This document shows, piece by piece, positions 60,681 through 64,000 of a stretch of DNA of 64,000 bases. The notes below the pieces were generated by a model that was not told where the DNA came from, ran no database searches, and saw nothing but the letters and a program-made list of their open reading frames with translations. This stretch comes from Neckera pumila (taxonomy: Eukaryota; Streptophyta; Bryopsida; Hypnales; Neckeraceae), in contig OZ018408.1 in assembly GCA_963969595.1 (NCBI GenBank), positions 50,407,022 through 50,471,021 on the forward strand, given 5' to 3'. Numbering within the stretch: the first letter of the stretch is position 1; every line of letters begins with the position of its first letter. A program made the position numbers and the translations under genes.

Positions 60681-63391
60681 TTCATATGGCCTCAACCAAA
60701 AATTTAACCTTGGATGAACCAAACATTTAAGTATTGAATAATGGATGAAAACAATGTATTCCAAGCTATAAAATTGTGTTTTTCTCATTCATCTAAATTT
60801 TTGTAAATTCCTCAAGGAATCACCCACCAAATGTTTAGACATCAAATGTGATAATGGGATATTTAATTGAGAGGTATTTATATGTTTATGAGTATTTTTT
60901 CTTTTTTCTTTTTAGATATAAAGCTACAGGTATGTATTTTTCAATACCCTTTTTTTTTTAAATGATTAGAGAGACAAATTTTTGGCACCCTATTTTTTTA
61001 ACATTGAAGAACTTCAAAGTACCAAGAAGAATACTATAGCATTGCAAAATCAAATACGTGAGTAGCAAGTACTGCATAGCATTCAAATTGCCACTAGATA
61101 TACTACATAATAGAAACTGCATACCACTAAATGGACTATTGGAAATACAACCAATAAGTGAAGAACACTATTGACAACAAAATCAACTCTAGAATACAGA
61201 ACCAATGAGCTACAACATGAAACCCTGCAGTAGTATGATTTCCAAGGAAGGGATCACATTGGAACTTAAGATACCAAAATATACCAAAATGTAATATAAA
61301 AGTTACATTTTTATACATAAAAGCTCACAAACACATATATCACTAGTCACAGTGCAACCTTGTATTAAAATTTTACAACTTCAAGGTTCACTAGATTATA
61401 TCATTCACCCTCTGCAACTATCAATATACATATCCAACATGCTCAAAACCAAAAAACTGAGGGCAGAGGAATTAATAGCCTGCAAATGTCTATCATGATT
61501 GCCTAAAATATATTAGTGACCAAAAGATTGAAGGCAAAAGAACTATCAGCTTGTGGATGTCTACCATCATTGCCTAAAATTCTTGAGTGACACTAGCTGC
61601 AGCAATTTATGCTAGGAACAACAACAAAAACACATGAAGAAGTTTTTTGATCTTCATATCAAAATCATTTATGAGAAATATAGAAAAATGCAAATAATTT
61701 GAACTTTGGTAAAGCTATAGTTAAAGTGGGCGTACCTAAAATCAACAACAAAAGAAAAAAAACATTGTCATATATGTAAGGCCCGCAAATGTTTGCTATT
61801 GTTACATTGGGGTTGACTTTGGACTATGCCTCCTATTTGATCGACCAAAAAAAATGTGTACCTCTAGTTGTTATATAATATTAAAAACAATTTTGGAATT
61901 GGAAGCTCTATTGTCAGCCACATTTCAAAAAAACATCAGAACAATTTAGCTAACTACTTGGAGTGAGTCAAACAATTGTCTCACAACTATGCCATTTAAT
62001 GGTCTAAAATGCAAAAACAAGTTCATGCCCTAACCTCTCTACCTTCAAGTCCCTCTGCTTCATCTTCAAATACAACGGATTCAATGAATTCCAATTGCAC
62101 AATGAAGTTGACAAAAAGGCCTCAACATGCATTTCCTTTTTCAAAATTTTACCTAGAAGTTGTATGTTCAGACTTAACAAAGATTGGATCAACAAGGAAT
62201 TCAAGAAGGTTCCATTGTAAATAACAATTAGTGTAACAAAATACTTCAACCCTCAATGAAATTGCCATTCCAAACTCCAAATGGAGAATCGTCTACTCCT
62301 CCGTCTATTAGTTGCAGAAGGTGCCGGTAGAAAAGATGTTTATAAATTAGCGTTGTCAACATAAAACTTCTTAAAGCAGCACTATCAACTTTATACAATT
62401 ATATACTACAAACGCACAGCTCATATTTAACATTGGTATTGTTTTGTTATTGCTGCAAAAAGTTTGCTTGTACATACTACAAATCACACTAAAAGTCTCC
62501 TTAATCATCTCAGAATTCAGCACTCCTCCAAATAGTCAATACAAGACGGTGGCTATGGCTATGTAGAACACGCCCTTTACCATTAATTTGGTGAAGAAAA
62601 CAAGTGCTGAAGCCTATTATATGAGTTTCTTTATTTTTCTTCAATTTCATTGTGATTTCAAATCTTCTCAAGAAGCTCTAAAAATAATATGCACTAAATC
62701 CTAAGCTCATGGGATTTGCATTCATCCCATCCTAATTAAGCCCTAAATCCAAAAATGAAAGCCTCAAAGACCTGATAAACACCAGTAGCAGCTTCCATAC
62801 ACCCTAAACCATAATAAAACTGCCGCAAATACAAACCACCCCAATATTATTACAACATTGAGAGGGTTCATACTACGATGAAACTTTTAAGGATGCAATG
62901 ATAAGCTAATACTATGCCCTTTTTTGGCCCTACTAGGGCATTTTATCCAAACGCATCACTTTGGCTTTGAAGCAGCTGCTTGGTACCAGCATTTTGTTGA
63001 TGTCATTTGGTTATTTCATGCAACAAAACAAGGACGACAACTCAAGCTTTCAGTCTTCCTTACCATAATAATGAAAGATCTCGTCTAGGAATTGCACTGT
63101 GCATCGTAAACCTTTGCTTTATGCCCCTTCACCCTAAACCTTTCTAGTAGAAGTTGTTGTACCTCCAGCTATCCAAACTACTCTCCAAAATCCTAAAGCA
63201 AAAGAGGTATTCTAGCTTGCAAGGACCACGAGGAAGACAACATAGGTTCGATTCAAATCCTAAACAAAAACCACAACAACACCCTTAAGCAATTCACTAG
63301 GAAAGCACGTACACTAAACCGCAACATGCACCATTGAAGAATCCTAATGCCGTTAAAAATGCTAGTGCATTCCTTCTCCTTCCCCTCCCGA

Positions 63392-63392
<1 letters not shown>
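60681..63392. other. Non-coding, no recognised feature
   Basis: AT-rich with chance readings of up to about 81 codons. No repeats with clear ends were seen. Confidence 0.3.

Positions 63393-63427
<35 letters not shown>
63393..63427 (+). repeat. (C)35 homopolymer followed by CACACA and A-rich run
   Basis: An uninterrupted C run of about 35 bases. The length is likely unreliable because such runs are hard to sequence. Confidence 0.95.
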
Positions 63428-63837
63428 ACACACACAAAAAAAAAAAGTTAAATTACCTCTGCGCAATGAGTATTCAAAATTTGACAAAAAAAATAGACAA
63501 TTGTCCATCAAACTGCGGATCAGATGGTAATAATGCAACTGAACCTATTGAACAAGTTTAGAAGGATCCGATTGGGATCCTATTTTTTTCTACTATACAT
63601 TAAAATGGAGGAATTATCCGGCACTTTATTTTATATTAATCATATATAATTCATATTACCAATGCTATGGTAGATCTAACAGAGGTATAAATTTTTCCTC
63701 CAACTAATTAAATTGACCACATTTTTAATCTCACATAGTTTTCTAAAATTTCAATGGTCTCCCCATTGTAGTAAATTTTTGTGTTATTCTTTTACATTTG
63801 TATGGTATAGATTTTTAGAATTTTTCTTTGCAAATAT

Positions 63838-63946
63838 TTTATAGTATGTTGTATGTTTTATAGTATGTTGTATATTTATAGTATGTTGTATATTTATAGT
63901 ATGTTGTATGTTTTATAGTATATTGTATGTTTTATAGTATGTTGTA
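63838..63946 (+). repeat. TTTATAGTATGTTGTATG tandem repeat
   Basis: About six copies of a 17-19-bp unit (TATAGTATGTTGTATRTTT), differing mostly in T-run length. Confidence 0.95.
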
Positions 63947-63965
63947 AGAGGCACAAGGATGTTTG

Positions 63966-64000
63966 ACTACAAGAAAAAAAAAATCAAATTTATAAAGGGC
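63966..64000 (+). other. Possible start of another CACTA element, cut by window edge
   Basis: GACTACAAGAAAAAAAAAATC resembles CACTACAAGAAA with a first-bases change. The other end would be outside the window. Confidence 0.25.

Overview
This window looks like repeat-dominated nuclear DNA from a land plant. I found no intact host gene, tRNA or rRNA. The plant call rests on an L1-type LINE with a DUF4283-like ORF1 and CCHC knuckle, a CACTA element with the standard plant terminus CACTACAAGAAA, PIF/Harbinger miniature elements with TAA/TTA target sites, and hAT remnants. The LINE reverse transcriptase style (WSGTLQRSRAKVAWLQCC near the left edge) reminds me of seed-free plants (moss, lycophyte, fern). 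That is memory-based inference only.

Left third (1 to about 21.1 kb): one minus-strand LINE split by three later insertions. These are a 5.2-kb LTR-like element (1921-7116), a 2.06-kb LTR-like element (7455-9512) and an 8.7-kb CACTA transposon (11972-20707). Removing each insertion with one target-site copy brings the LINE protein back into register, which fixes the boundaries almost to the base. The CACTA element itself carries a block of about 3.7 kb encoding an acidic, proline-rich, coiled-coil protein with two in-frame TAG codons.

Middle (21-42 kb): AT-rich decayed DNA with several TTAA-flanked elements (ends TTAA-CCCCTAAA...), a 1.4-kb near-perfect palindrome (27549-28950), a decayed DUF659-type hAT transposase (about 30897-32455), a hairpin element with a TTAA element inserted in one arm, and long inverted repeats about 11 kb apart at 26.6 and 38.0 kb.

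Right part (42-64 kb): a patch of higher GC with PIF/Harbinger-type miniature elements, a cluster of three 145-150-bp palindromic elements, two copies of a foldback family (one split by another TIR element that itself holds a TTAA element), a small CACTA miniature element with TTT target sites, a hAT C-terminal remnant and simple repeats. No genes here work together as a pathway; the layout is a record of successive transposition. The most unusual items are the TTAA-targeting (piggyBac-like) family, the paired giant solo LTRs of unequal leader length, the large palindrome, and the stop-start ORF1/ORF2 junction of the LINE.
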